From NCBI GenBank assembly GCA_963738575.1, contig CAVTWY010000003.1, forward strand, positions 268,644 to 332,643: 64,000 bases of DNA, written 5' to 3'. The DNA is from CAVTWY01 sp963738575. GTDB lineage: Bacteria > Pseudomonadota > Gammaproteobacteria > Burkholderiales > Burkholderiaceae_C. The notes below the pieces were generated by a model. It did no database searches and was not told the DNA's origin. It worked only from the letters and a program-made list of their open reading frames with translations. The position numbers and the translations under genes are program-made. Of the stretch, positions 8,322 through 17,850 are shown piece by piece; positions within the stretch are counted from its first letter, which is position 1; every line of letters begins with the position of its first letter.

Positions 8322-9128
8322 TTATTGCTCAAGCGTTTGCACCGTCACCGACACGTCCAATTGCTCGATCAGCCCGCCTTCGCGCATGCCCCGGATGGGG
8401 CATGCATCCAAATAGTCACGTCCGATGGCCAGGCGGCAGTGTGAGTCGCTTGCGTAAATACCGTTGGTGACGTCCACGCTCACCCAATGGTGGTCAAGCC
8501 ATACATCCACCCAAGCATGACTCGCGGCTTCGTGGCTGTTGCCCGGGTCCACATAACCGCTCACGTAGCGGGCACTGACGCCCAGGCTTCGACACGCCGC
8601 GATCATCACGTGGGCATGGTCTTGGCACACGCCCGTGGCCATCTCAAACGCTTGTTGGGCGGTGCTGGTGACGTCGGTGTTGCCGGTGGCGTACAGCACC
8701 TTGCCGCGCACAGCGTCGGCCAGTGCCAGCAAGTCGGCACCCGTGTGCAGTCCCGCAGGCAGCACTTGGTGGGCCAACTGCGCAACGGCCGCAAACCCTG
8801 CGGTCAGCGATGTGGGCACCATGTAGGCTAGCGTGGGCAATGATTCGGTCGCGTGGTCGTCGCTCAACACCCCAAGCGGCAGCGGTGTGAGGTCAACGAT
8901 GCCCTCAACCACCAGGTTCAGGTCCGACGGCGGGGAGCTCAACACATGGCTGTGGCTCAAATTGCCAAAGGCATCCTTGAAGGCAGTCTGTTTGCCGGGG
9001 GTGGCGATGCGCCACGCCACCACGCGCTGATGCGGATCCAGCCGCGGCGTCAAGCGCAGCAGTTGGATCATGTGCTTGGGCGCGTGGTCGTAGTGGTAGC
9101 GGGTGCTGTGTTTGATGATGAGGCGCAT
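8322..9128 (-). CDS. Transglutaminase-like family protein
   Basis: A 268-aa transglutaminase/protease-fold protein. The Cys-His-Asp triad is visible as Cys168 (GVCQDHAH), His204 (ASHAWVDVW) and Asp219 (DVTNG). The N-terminal MRLIIKHSTRYHYD stretch is the usual N-terminal region of the bacterial members found with alpha-E and ATP-grasp partners. It is the last gene of a reverse-strand trio (ATP-grasp, alpha-E, transglutaminase). The conserved trio suggests joint synthesis or trimming of a peptide or amide-linked product; the actual substrate is not established. The ATG at 9128 is the best-supported start. Confidence 0.88.
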   Translation of the reverse strand: MRLIIKHSTRYHYDHAPKHMIQLLRLTPRLDPHQRVVAWRIATPGKQTAFKDAFGNLSHSHVLSSPPSDLNLVVEGIVDLTPLPLGVLSDDHATESLPTLAYMVPTSLTAGFAAVAQLAHQVLPAGLHTGADLLALADAVRGKVLYATGNTDVTSTAQQAFEMATGVCQDHAHVMIAACRSLGVSARYVSGYVDPGNSHEAASHAWVDVWLDHHWVSVDVTNGIYASDSHCRLAIGRDYLDACPIRGMREGGLIEQLDVSVTVQTLEQ

Positions 9129-9172
9129 ACAACCTTGGAGGGGCGGTGGGGGACGAGCCAAGTCAACGATGC

Positions 9173-10120
9173 TCAGGCCACCAAAAAATCTTGGCTGATG
9201 CCTTGGCCGATGGTGTTGATGTTGGCCAAGAACTGCGTGAGGTAAGCGTGCAGCCCTTGTTTGACGATGTCGTCAATGTGGGCAAATTGGATCTGTGCCT
9301 GCAACAACCCCGCCGCGCGCAGCGTCTGGGCGCTGCGCTTGTTGGCCAGCTTTTGCAGCGGCGCACAGAGCGAATTCATCGCCGCCATCAAACTGCGTGG
9401 CATGTCGGCGCGCAAAATCAGCAGCTCGGCCACGCGGGCCGGCGTGATGGTGTCGCGGTAGGTTTTGCGGTAAATCTCAAAGCCCGAAACGCTGCGCAAA
9501 ATCGCGGCCCAGTGGTAGTACTCGCCCTTGGCGTCCCAGTCTTGGGTCTGGGCGTCGGCACCCTCAAAAAACTTCACGTCCAACAGCCGTGCCACGTTGT
9601 CGGCGCGCTCCAACGCCGTGCCCAGCGCCACAAAATGGTACGCGTCGTCGCGTGGCATGGTGCCCGACGTGACGCCGCGTGTCAGGTGGGCGCGGTGCTT
9701 CACCCACTCAAAAAAACCGGGCATGTCGCGCACCCAGGCGTCGCCCTCCAATCGCGTTTGCAGCTCCAGCCACGTGACGTTGATGGTTTCCCACAGCTCG
9801 GTGGTGATGGCGCCGCGCACAGCACGGGCGTTTTCGCGCGCGGCATAAAGTGCGCTGTAAATGCTCGAACTGTTGCTGGGATTGGCCACCATGAAGCGCA
9901 ACACCGCCTCACTGCTCAGGGTTTTGTGGGCATCTTCAAAAGCAGGCACCAGCTCAGAGATGACCAACACGGCGCGCGCCGCCTGGCTACGCTGCTGTTC
10001 GCTGCGCCCACCCGCCAGCAGGCTGCTTTGCAAGTGGATGTCCAGCATGCGTGCGGTGTTTTCGGCGCGCTCGGTGTAGCGCGCCATCCAAAACAAGTGG
10101 TCGGCGGTGGAGCTCAGCAT
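9173..10120 (-). CDS. Alpha-E domain-containing protein
   Basis: A 315-aa helical protein of the alpha-E family, opening with MLSSTADHLFWMARYTERAENTARMLD-type residues, which is the family hallmark. The function is unknown, but members nearly always accompany a circularly permuted ATP-grasp protein and a transglutaminase, exactly as here. Its start overlaps the end of the ATP-grasp gene by 7 bases, and the transglutaminase follows after 44 bases. No catalytic motif can be pointed to. Confidence 0.88.
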   Translation of the reverse strand: MLSSTADHLFWMARYTERAENTARMLDIHLQSSLLAGGRSEQQRSQAARAVLVISELVPAFEDAHKTLSSEAVLRFMVANPSNSSSIYSALYAARENARAVRGAITTELWETINVTWLELQTRLEGDAWVRDMPGFFEWVKHRAHLTRGVTSGTMPRDDAYHFVALGTALERADNVARLLDVKFFEGADAQTQDWDAKGEYYHWAAILRSVSGFEIYRKTYRDTITPARVAELLILRADMPRSLMAAMNSLCAPLQKLANKRSAQTLRAAGLLQAQIQFAHIDDIVKQGLHAYLTQFLANINTIGQGISQDFLVA

Positions 10121-11688
10121 GCGGCCCCCTGGGCGTATTGTTGAGCGGCTTGACGCGCAGCGCCAGTCGCGGCATGGGGCGTGCCTTCAGGTTCGAGCAC
10201 CCAGGTGTCTTTGGTGCCGCCCCCTTGCGACGAGTTCACCACCAACGAGCCTTCGCCCAGCGCCACGCGGCACAACCCCCCGGGCACCAGCTTGGTTTCT
10301 TTGCCGCACAACACGTACGGCCGCAAATCGATGTGGCGTGGGGCAATGCCTTGCTCCACGTACGTCGGGCAGGTGGAAAGTGCCAAGGTGGGCTGCGCGA
10401 TGTAGCCCTCGGGTTTGGCCAGCAGACGCGCCCGGAAGTCTTCGATTTGTGCCTTGCTGGCGGCTGGGCCCACCAGCATGCCGTAGCCACCCGCGCCGTG
10501 CACTTCTTTGACGACCAATTGGTTCAAGTTGGCAAGCACGTAGGACAACTCATTGGGCTTGCGGCACTGGTAGGTGGGCACGTTGTTGAGGATGGCGTCT
10601 TCACCCAGGTAGTACTTGATCACCTCAGGAATGAAAGGGTAGGTTGATTTGTCGTCAGCAATGCCGGTGCCCACCGCGTTGGCCAGCGTGACGCGACCGG
10701 CGCGGTACACCGACATCAGGCCGGGCACACCCAGGCTCGAATCAGCCCGAAACACCAAGGGGTCTAAAAAATCGTCGTCGATGCGCCGATACACCACGTC
10801 CACCCGCTGCGGCCCCTGGGTGGTGCGCATGTAGAGCAAGCCGTCGTCAACAAACAAGTCTTTGCCCTCCACCAGCTCAACGCCCATTTGCAGTGCTAAA
10901 AACGCGTGCTCAAAGTAGGCCGAGTTGTACATGCCTGGTGTCATCACCACCACGTTGGGTTCGTCCACGCCTTGAGGTGCGCTGGCGCGCAAGGTTTCAA
11001 GCAATAAATCGGGGTAGTGTTCAATCGGGGCGATGGGCATGGCGCTGAAGGCCTCGGGGAACAACCGCATCATCATCTTGCGGTCTTCCAGCATGTACGA
11101 CACGCCCGACGGCACGCGCAGGTTGTCCTCCAGCACGTAAAACTCGCCTTGACCGGCGCGCACGATGTCGACGCCAGCGATGTGGCAGTAGGTGTTGGCG
11201 GCAACGTCCACGCCCTGCATCTGGGGGCGGTACTGAGCGTTGAGGTAAATCTGCTCGGCCGGTACCACCCCTGCCTTGACGATGCGCTGCCCGTGGTACA
11301 CGTCGTCGATGAACATGTTGAGGGCTTGCACGCGCTGCACCAGGCCCTTCTGAAGGGTGGCCCACTCGTGCGCCGGGATGATGCGTGGGATCAAGTCAAA
11401 GGGGATCAAGCGCTCGGTGCCAGCGTCGTCGCCGTACACGGCAAAGGTGATGCCCACTTGTCGAAAGGCTGCATCGGCTTGGGCGCGTTTGCTCGCCATC
11501 GCTTTGGGGTCGTAGGTTTGAGCCCAGCGTTGGTAGGCGTTGCAGTGCGCCAGGGGTTGCTTTTGCTGGGGGTCCAACCCGTACATCTCGTCGTAAAACG
11601 CCATGGCAATCCCGGGGTAAAAAAGCCAATCTTCGCATGGGTCACGCGCTGGCGGCGCTGATAATGGCGGCGCTGCTGCGTTCGCCAT
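10114..11688 (-). CDS. Circularly permuted type 2 ATP-grasp protein
   Basis: About 524 aa. Family hallmarks are FYDEMYG near the N-terminus, LNMFIDDVYHGQRI, FYVLEDNLRVPSGVSYMLE, and the C-terminal nucleotide-binding stretch VVKEVHGAGGYGMLVGP with LVPGGLCRVAL. ATP-grasp enzymes form amide or thioester bonds through acyl-phosphate intermediates; this subfamily's substrate is unknown. Candidate starts are 11703, 11688 and 11604. The 11703 codon would overlap the pyk start codon on the other strand, so 11688 is taken, with low certainty. It heads the trio with the alpha-E and transglutaminase genes. Confidence 0.87.
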   Translation of the reverse strand: MANAAAPPLSAPPARDPCEDWLFYPGIAMAFYDEMYGLDPQQKQPLAHCNAYQRWAQTYDPKAMASKRAQADAAFRQVGITFAVYGDDAGTERLIPFDLIPRIIPAHEWATLQKGLVQRVQALNMFIDDVYHGQRIVKAGVVPAEQIYLNAQYRPQMQGVDVAANTYCHIAGVDIVRAGQGEFYVLEDNLRVPSGVSYMLEDRKMMMRLFPEAFSAMPIAPIEHYPDLLLETLRASAPQGVDEPNVVVMTPGMYNSAYFEHAFLALQMGVELVEGKDLFVDDGLLYMRTTQGPQRVDVVYRRIDDDFLDPLVFRADSSLGVPGLMSVYRAGRVTLANAVGTGIADDKSTYPFIPEVIKYYLGEDAILNNVPTYQCRKPNELSYVLANLNQLVVKEVHGAGGYGMLVGPAASKAQIEDFRARLLAKPEGYIAQPTLALSTCPTYVEQGIAPRHIDLRPYVLCGKETKLVPGGLCRVALGEGSLVVNSSQGGGTKDTWVLEPEGTPHAATGAARQAAQQYAQGAAC

Positions 11689-11701
11689 TGACAAGGTATT
11701 C

Positions 11702-13175
11702 ATGTCCACTCGCCAAACAAAAATCGTTGCCACCCTGGGCCCCGCATCGTCCGACCCGGCCGTGCTTGAAAAGTTGTTGCGCGCAGGCGTCGACGTGGTG
11801 CGGTTGAACTTCTCCCACGGCAAGTCTGAGGACCACATTGGACGCGCTAAATTGGTGCGCGAAACCGCCACCCGCATTGGCAAGTCGGTGGCCATCATGG
11901 CCGACTTGCAGGGCCCCAAAATTCGCGTGGGCAAGTTTGCCGACGGCAAAACCATGCTGGTGGTGGGCCAAAAGTTCATCCTTGACGGCGAAACCACGGC
12001 CTTGGGCACCAACGACCGCGTGGGACTTGACTACAAAGAACTGCCGCGCGACGTTCGGCCTGGTGACGTGCTGCTGCTCAACGATGGCTTGTTGGTGCTG
12101 GACGTTGACCGCGTGGCGGGCTCCGAGGTGCACACCGTGGTGCGCGTGGGTGGTGAGCTGTCCAACAACAAGGGCATCAACAAGCAGGGTGGTGGCCTGA
12201 CAGCGCCAGCACTCACCGCCAAAGACATGGACGACATCAAAACGGCGATGTCGTTTCAGTGCGAGTACCTGGCGGTGAGCTTCCCCAAAAACGCCACCGA
12301 CATGGAAATGGCGCGCCAGCTGGCCAACGTGGCAGGTGAGCCATGGCGCCACAAGCCCGGCTTGATCGCCAAGATTGAGCGCTCAGAGGCCATCCCGCAG
12401 CTTGAGGCCATCATCAAGGCCAGCGACGGCATCATGGTGGCGCGGGGTGATTTGGCGGTCGAGGTGGGCAATGCGGCCGTGCCGGCGCTGCAAAAACGCA
12501 TGATCAAGCTGGCGCGCGAGATGGACCGTGTGGTCATCACCGCCACCCAGATGATGGAGTCGATGATCGTCAACCCGGTGCCCACGCGCGCCGAGGTAAG
12601 CGACGTGGCCAATGCCGTGCTGGACGGCACCGACGCCGTGATGCTCAGCGCCGAAACGGCTGCAGGCAAATACCCAGTCGAAACCGTCGAGCAAATGGCC
12701 GCCATTTGCCTGGAGGCCGAGCGCGCTGAAATCATCCAGCTCGACGCCGACTTTGTGAACAAACAGTTTGGCCGCATCGACCAATCCATCGCCATGGGGG
12801 CGCTGTTCACGGCGCACCACTTGCAATGCAAAGCGATTTTGGCGCTGACCGAATCAGGGTCCACCGCGCTTGTGGATGAGCCGCCACCGCATTGCCACGC
12901 CGATCTTCGGCTTGACGTCGCAAACGGGCAGCGAACGCAAAATGGCGCTGTACCGCAACGTCAACCCGATCGTCATGCCGCAGTTCAAAGACCGTGACGC
13001 GGCTCTGGTCAAGGCCGAAGCACTGTTGGTGGAGCAAGGCGTGCTGCGCCCCGGTGATACCTACGCCATCACCTGCGGCGAACCCATGGGGCACCCCGGC
13101 GGCACCAACATGCTGAAGGTGTGCCAAGTAAGCTCGGAGGCGCGGACTGTCGATAAAGCGCGACGCGGCTCGTAA
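11702..13175 (+). pseudogene. pyk: Pyruvate kinase, interrupted by one frameshift
   Basis: Converts phosphoenolpyruvate and ADP to pyruvate and ATP. The N-terminus TKIVATLGPASS, the RLNFSHG substrate loop, the catalytic MVARGDLAVE and the TATQMMESMI helix are all present. After TESGSTAL the frame is lost near 12869-12872; reading on after one extra base gives the expected WMSRHRIATPIFGLT and the C-terminal domain ending in GTNMLKVCQVS. The joined product would be about 490 aa, slightly longer than the usual size near 478. Loss of a central glycolytic enzyme is unlikely, so an inserted base in the sequence is the simplest explanation. It is divergent from the ATP-grasp gene and is followed by fba. 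Confidence 0.9.
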
Positions 13176-13192
13176 TTTCTCACGCTGCAAGG

Positions 13193-13224
13193 CCCTGCAC
13201 CCCCCAAGTGCCGGGCATGCAGGG
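13193..13224 (+). terminator. Weak hairpin between pyk and fba
   Basis: CCCTGCA (13193-13199) pairs with TGCAGGG (13218-13224) across an 18-base loop. No T-run follows, so it may be a weak terminator, an attenuator or simply a chance inverted repeat. Confidence 0.25.
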
Positions 13225-13272
13225 TGGGACTGAATCCTTAAACTGCCAGTTGTTGCAATCAAGGACCTCACC

Positions 13273-14337
13273 ATGCCACTCGTCTCCATGCGCCAGTTGC
13301 TCGACCACGCGGCCGAGCACACCTACGGCATCCCAGCTTTCAACGTCAACAACCTCGAGCAGGTGCAGGCCGTGATGGCCGCCGCCGACGAAGTGGGCGC
13401 GCCCGTCATCTTGCAAGCCAGTGCCGGTGCGCGCAAGTACGCTGGCGAAGCCTTCATCAAGCACCTGATCCAAGCGGCTGTTGAAGCGTATCCGCACATC
13501 AACTTGGTGATGCACCAAGACCACGGGCAGAGCCCCGCCATCTGCCAGGGCGCCATCGACTTGGGCTTTGGCTCGGTGATGATGGACGGCTCGCTGCGCG
13601 AAGATGGCAAAACACCCGCCGACTTTGCCTACAACGTTGAAGTCACACGCAAAGTGGTCGACATGGCGCACCGCGTGGGTGTCACGGTCGAGGGCGAACT
13701 GGGTTGCCTGGGCTCGCTAGAAACGGGTGAAGCGGGCGAAGAAGACGGCCACGGCGCCGTTGGCAAGCTCGATCATGCATCGCTGCTAACCGACCCCGAA
13801 GAAGCTGCCCAGTTTGTCAAAGCCACCCAACTTGATGCCTTGGCCATTGCGATTGGAACCAGCCACGGCGCCTACAAGTTCACCCGCAAGCCCACCGGCG
13901 ACATTTTGGCCATCAGCCGCATCAAAGACATCCACAAACGCATCCCCAACACCCATTTGGTGATGCACGGCTCGTCGTCGGTGCCGCAAGACCTGCTGGA
14001 GGTGATCCGCAAGCATGGCGGCCAGATGAAAGAAACGTACGGCGTGCCCGTTGAAGAAATTCAAGAGGCCATCAAGTTTGGTGTGCGCAAGATCAACATC
14101 GACACCGACGTGCGTTTGGCCATGACGGGTGCCGTGCGCAAGTTCTTGCATGAAAACCCGGACAAGTTTGACGCGCGCGAATGGCTCAAACCCGCCCGCG
14201 AAGCCGCCAAGCAGATTTGCAAGCAGCGCTACGTTGAGTTTGGCTGCACCGGGCAGGGCGCCAAGATCAAACCCGTGGCAATGGTGTCCATGGCGCAGCA
14301 ATACGCAAAAGGCGCGCTGGCACAAACGGTGGTCTAG
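13273..14337 (+). CDS. fba: Class II fructose-1,6-bisphosphate aldolase
   Basis: Zinc-dependent aldolase that cleaves fructose-1,6-bisphosphate to DHAP and glyceraldehyde-3-phosphate. The catalytic and zinc-binding signature MHQDHGQ lies at residues 80-86 (Asp83 catalytic, His84 zinc ligand), with the second metal region GTSHGAYKF and the His-containing VMHGSSSVP loop further on. The 354-aa length fits the long class II form common in Burkholderiales, where it may also serve the Calvin cycle (CbbA). AAGGA lies about 8 bases before the ATG. A strong terminator follows. Confidence 0.96.
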   Translation: MPLVSMRQLLDHAAEHTYGIPAFNVNNLEQVQAVMAAADEVGAPVILQASAGARKYAGEAFIKHLIQAAVEAYPHINLVMHQDHGQSPAICQGAIDLGFGSVMMDGSLREDGKTPADFAYNVEVTRKVVDMAHRVGVTVEGELGCLGSLETGEAGEEDGHGAVGKLDHASLLTDPEEAAQFVKATQLDALAIAIGTSHGAYKFTRKPTGDILAISRIKDIHKRIPNTHLVMHGSSSVPQDLLEVIRKHGGQMKETYGVPVEEIQEAIKFGVRKINIDTDVRLAMTGAVRKFLHENPDKFDAREWLKPAREAAKQICKQRYVEFGCTGQGAKIKPVAMVSMAQQYAKGALAQTVV

Positions 14338-14361
14338 GCCAGGGCGGGTCGGCAGGCTTGA

Positions 14362-14391
14362 TCGCACGCCCAAACCGCGTGCGACCCTTTT
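14362..14391 (+). terminator. Intrinsic terminator after fba
   Basis: A perfect 8-bp stem, TCGCACGC (14362-14369) with GCGTGCGA (14377-14384), has a 7-base loop and is followed by CCCTTTT. It lies 24 bases past the fba stop and ends the forward pyk-fba run before the reverse-strand diguanylate cyclase gene. Confidence 0.75.
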
Positions 14392-14427
14392 CAATCCGTT
14401 GACCATGGCGCCTTCAGGCGCCCCCGC

Positions 14428-15660
14428 TCAAGCAGCCTTGGCTTCGGTTGACCGGGTGCCCGGTTTGGCGGGGACCGTGTCATGGGGCGCTGGTTGCAAA
14501 GGCGCACCGGCCAACTGAACTCGGTTGCGGCCGGCCGACTTGGCGGCATACAGGGCCTGGTCTGCCCGCTTGAACAGCTCGTCGGGTGTTTCTTTGGCGT
14601 TGTCAAACACCGCCACACCGATCGATGTGGTGATGTGCAACTCCAGCGCACCGACGTGGATCTTGTGACGGCGCACGCCCACACGCACACGCTCGGCCAG
14701 TGCCATGGCGCCTTCAACGTCGGTGTTGGGGGCCAAGATCCAAAACTCTTCGCCACCGACGCGTGCCACGATGTCCCCCGTGCGCGCAAAGTCGCGCAGG
14801 GTTTGGGCCAAGGCCATCAGCACGGCGTCACCCACAGGGTGCCCATGGGCGTCGTTGATGCGTTTAAAGTGGTCGATGTCCAGGGCCAACAGCGCAAAGC
14901 TGCCACGGCGGCGTCGGGCGCGATTGGTTTCGGCCTCCAGTGCGTCTTCAATCGCTCGGCGGTTGGTCAAACCGGTCATGGCGTCTTGGCGCGTCAGGTT
15001 GTCCAAGCGCCTCACCACGCGCATGACGATGAGGGAAAACAGTGAAAGGTTGGTGACAAGGGCTGCGGCCATCACCAACAGGATGAAGGCAGCACCTGCG
15101 TCACTGGCCTCGTGGAAGGGAACGGCAAAGTGCGCGGGCCACAAAAGCAAACCCACCACGCGGGCAACATGCAAGGCGCCGAGGACCCCCAGCGGCACAG
15201 CGCACCAACGGGCCAACTTGGCGCCGAATTCTTCGCGCAGATGCCGCATCACGATCCATGCCGCGTGAAGCATGACGGGTGCAGCCACCACGTGTGGCAC
15301 CCCCATGCGCGGGAGCATGCCGTCAAATGTCAGCGCCCAAAACTGCAGCAGGCTGGACAAGGCGATCAGTGACAGGTCGTCCCGAACGGACGTCGGCTGT
15401 GCGGCAAAAGCCTGCACACCACGGCGGAAGGCCACCATGCTGACGATCGAGGCCATGTTGGCCACCCCCCAGCCCACCCAATCGGGCACCAGGGGTCGCA
15501 GAGCGACCAGGGCCAGAGCAACCGCCAGTGCTGCCGTGCAAGCCACAAAAGCCGGTGCCGCGCGCGGCGCCATCCGAAGCGCCCACACCAACCCCCAGGC
15601 AGCGGCGAAAAGCCCTTGCTGGATGATGATGACGGCGAGGATTAACGTGGTGGGGTTCAT
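14428..15660 (-). CDS. Membrane-bound diguanylate cyclase (GGDEF)
   Basis: Makes the second messenger c-di-GMP from two GTP. About six hydrophobic segments fill residues 1-215 (MASE-like membrane sensor, ligand unknown). A GGDEF domain spans about 220-395: Asp261 in LALDIDHFKRIND binds metal, the active-site loop is GGEEF at 302-306, and an inhibitory I-site RTGD lies five residues upstream (293-296). The enzyme therefore looks active and product-inhibited. Start: the ATG at 15660 opens directly into the first membrane helix; an upstream ATG at 15690 is also possible. It is a stand-alone gene. Confidence 0.92.
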   Translation of the reverse strand: MNPTTLILAVIIIQQGLFAAAWGLVWALRMAPRAAPAFVACTAALAVALALVALRPLVPDWVGWGVANMASIVSMVAFRRGVQAFAAQPTSVRDDLSLIALSSLLQFWALTFDGMLPRMGVPHVVAAPVMLHAAWIVMRHLREEFGAKLARWCAVPLGVLGALHVARVVGLLLWPAHFAVPFHEASDAGAAFILLVMAAALVTNLSLFSLIVMRVVRRLDNLTRQDAMTGLTNRRAIEDALEAETNRARRRRGSFALLALDIDHFKRINDAHGHPVGDAVLMALAQTLRDFARTGDIVARVGGEEFWILAPNTDVEGAMALAERVRVGVRRHKIHVGALELHITTSIGVAVFDNAKETPDELFKRADQALYAAKSAGRNRVQLAGAPLQPAPHDTVPAKPGTRSTEAKAA

Positions 15661-15925
15661 CAATGACTCAAACGCACGCGCACCCTCCATCGCGGCCAGG
15701 CAACGTGCAACATCGGGCTACTATCGTGGAACGGGCAGGCAAGCCCTAAGAAATCCTGCCGAAATTTGGCATTGGTGCGTGCCTCGACGCGAGCACTCAG
15801 GCGACGGCGCCAAGAATGTCACGCTACCAACGCCGTCGCCGCCGTTTGCCAATTTTTCCCGCCTGCGGGGCTGGGCGTTCGCCGCGTAAGACAATGGGGC
15901 CCGTTCGGTGCAAAAGACACTTCCC

Positions 15926-16831
15926 ATGACGCCTCCCCAAGCCCTGTTGCGCTCCAGCGTTCACTCCCTGCCCTTGGTGGCGCGCGGCAAGGTGCGCGAC
16001 AACTACGCGGTGGGGTCTGACCGCCTGCTGATGGTGGCCACCGACCGCTTGTCAGCCTTTGACGTGGTGATGCAAGAGCCCATCCCGGGCAAAGGGGCGC
16101 TGTTGACCCAGATGGCGCTTTTTTGGTTTGATCGCCTGGCGCATGTGGTGCCCAACCACCTGACGGGAGAGGACCCGCTAAGCGTGGTGCAGCCCGATGA
16201 GCGGGCACCCATTGCGGGCCGCGCGATGCTCGTCAAGCGCCTGCAACCACTGCCCGTTGAGGCTGTGGTGCGCGGCTACTTGGCGGGTAGCGGTTGGCAG
16301 TCCTACCAAGCCAGTGGCGAGGTGTGCGGCGTCGCGTTGCCGCCGGGGCTCAAGCTGGCCAGCGCCTTGCCCGAGCCCATCTTCACGCCCGCCACCAAGG
16401 CCGAAGCGGGCGCCCACGACGAGAACATTTCTTTCGAAAACATGGCCCATCTCGTTGGCAGTGATCTGGCCGAACGTGTTCGCAGCATCTCGATGACGCT
16501 GTACCAGGAAGCGGCTCGTTATGCGCGCACCCGCGGCATCATCATCGCCGACACCAAGTTTGAGTTTGGCTTGGACAGCGACGGCACGCTCACCTTGATG
16601 GATGAAATCCTTACCCCCGACTCGTCGCGCTACTGGCCCATGGCGCAGCATCACGAGGGGCAAAACCCGCCCAGCTACGACAAGCAGTTTGTGCGCGATT
16701 GGCTTGAGGCTGCGCGCGTGGATGGCAAACCTTGGAACAAAGCCGCACCAGCACCCGCCCTGCCCGCCGACGTGATTGAACGCACAGCGGCCAAGTACCA
16801 AGAAGCGTGGGACCGGCTGCGTACCGCCTAA
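15926..16831 (+). CDS. purC: Phosphoribosylaminoimidazole-succinocarboxamide synthase
   Basis: SAICAR synthetase of purine biosynthesis; it joins CAIR and aspartate with ATP. Family motifs are GKVRDNYAV near the N-terminus, TDRLSAFDVVM, the GSGWQSYQASGEVCG segment and ADTKFEFGLD, with the C-terminal DEILTPDSSRYWP. The ATG at 15926 gives 301 aa, the usual size for the long proteobacterial form; a GTG at 15908 is an alternative. A GACAAT box about 30 bases upstream could be its -10. It ends convergent with cnoX, the two stop codons overlapping. purE and purK lie 1 kb downstream. Confidence 0.95.
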   Translation: MTPPQALLRSSVHSLPLVARGKVRDNYAVGSDRLLMVATDRLSAFDVVMQEPIPGKGALLTQMALFWFDRLAHVVPNHLTGEDPLSVVQPDERAPIAGRAMLVKRLQPLPVEAVVRGYLAGSGWQSYQASGEVCGVALPPGLKLASALPEPIFTPATKAEAGAHDENISFENMAHLVGSDLAERVRSISMTLYQEAARYARTRGIIIADTKFEFGLDSDGTLTLMDEILTPDSSRYWPMAQHHEGQNPPSYDKQFVRDWLEAARVDGKPWNKAAPAPALPADVIERTAAKYQEAWDRLRTA

Positions 16832-17788
16832 AAAAGCGCCATGCTGAGCTTGCGCCGGTAACCATCGACCACAGGGTCAGCGCCTGCCACGGCCGTTTTG
16901 CCGGTGAACTCCAGCGTGCCGGTTTTGCCGGCTGCCGCTGCAGCTTTGGGTACCGGTTTGGTCATCAACTCGAGGATGGCCACAAACAGCTTGCGCGCCG
17001 CTTCTTTGTTCCACTGTTTGTCGCGCATGATGATTTCAAGCAGTTCGTCGAGTGCGCCCGTGAAATGACCACGCGCCAATTGCACTTGCGCCCACTCAAA
17101 GCGAGCATCAAAGTCACGCTTGTTGGCTGCAACGGCGGCGGCAATTTGCTCGGGCGTTCGGGCCTGAGGCGCTTTGTCGCAGGCTTCCAGCCATTGGCCC
17201 AGGGCGTTCAGCCGGGCGTCGCCCATCACCTTGCCGGCCACAGGCGCAAAGGCCTGCTTGGCCACCGCCAACAGCGAGGGCTCGGTCAGGCTTCGGTCCA
17301 TCAGCATGCCGGACGTAGTCGGCGCGCGCGGCATCGTTGGCGGGGTCCATGGCCACCGCCTCTTGGAGCTTGGCCAAGGCAGCGTCGGGGTCGCCGTCGG
17401 CGGCCAGCGCTTGCGCTTCTTCTACGTCAGCCTGGGCCTCGAGCGCGTCGGTGCTGGGCACGTGTTTGTCCAAAAACTCGCGGATCTGCGACTCGGGCAG
17501 GGCGCCCACGAAACCGTCCACTGGTTGCCCTTGGCTGAACAACACGCAAAACGGAATGCTTCGCACGCCAAAAGCCTGGCTGAGTTGGGCGGCGATGTCG
17601 GGCTCGACGTCGCTGTTGAGCTTGGCCAACTTGAAGCGTCCGGCGTAGGCCACTTCGAGTTTTTCGAGCAAGGGCCCCAGCGCTTTGCACGGGGCGCACC
17701 AAGGCGCCCAAATGTCCAGTAAGACGGGTTGCGCCATCGAGGCGGCGATGAGGTCGGTTTCGAGGTTTTGGAGGGTGATGTCGGTCAT
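16828..17788 (-). pseudogene. cnoX: Thioredoxin-TPR co-chaperone, frameshifted (CnoX/YbbN)
   Basis: A thioredoxin domain (residues 1 to about 110) is followed by tetratricopeptide-type helices; the family protects proteins from oxidative aggregation and hands them to chaperones. The redox motif is WCAPC (Cys31, Cys34), unlike E. coli CnoX, which lacks the CxxC pair. The frame breaks at about 17308-17311, between DYVR and MLMDRSLTEPSLL; removing one base restores a 319-aa protein that continues to YRRKLSMALF. A single inserted base in the sequence is the likely cause. It is divergent from purE, and its end overlaps that of purC. Confidence 0.85.
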
Positions 17789-17793
17789 GGCAA

Positions 17794-17822
17794 ATGTCAG
17801 ATGCGGGCGTGCCGCCTAGAAT
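17794..17822 (+). promoter_or_regulatory. Probable purE promoter
   Basis: ATGTCA (17794-17799) and TAGAAT (17817-17822) are separated by 17 bases. This would give a leader of about 20 bases carrying the GGAG (17841-17844) ribosome site ahead of the purE GTG. It overlaps the start region of the divergent cnoX. Confidence 0.4.
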
Positions 17823-17850
17823 GCAAGGTTAACTTGCCCCGGAGACCGAG

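Noticed and set aside
11660..11700. TTGACA at 11689-11694 as a pyk -35 element
   Set aside because: It lies 7 bases before the pyk ATG, too close to serve as a -35 for this gene, and the other strand shows no matching -10.
12256..12864. Long antisense open frames over pyk and many other genes
   Set aside because: High G+C genes in this window produce long open frames on the opposite strand; their translations are low-complexity and match no family, while the sense frames carry clear motifs.
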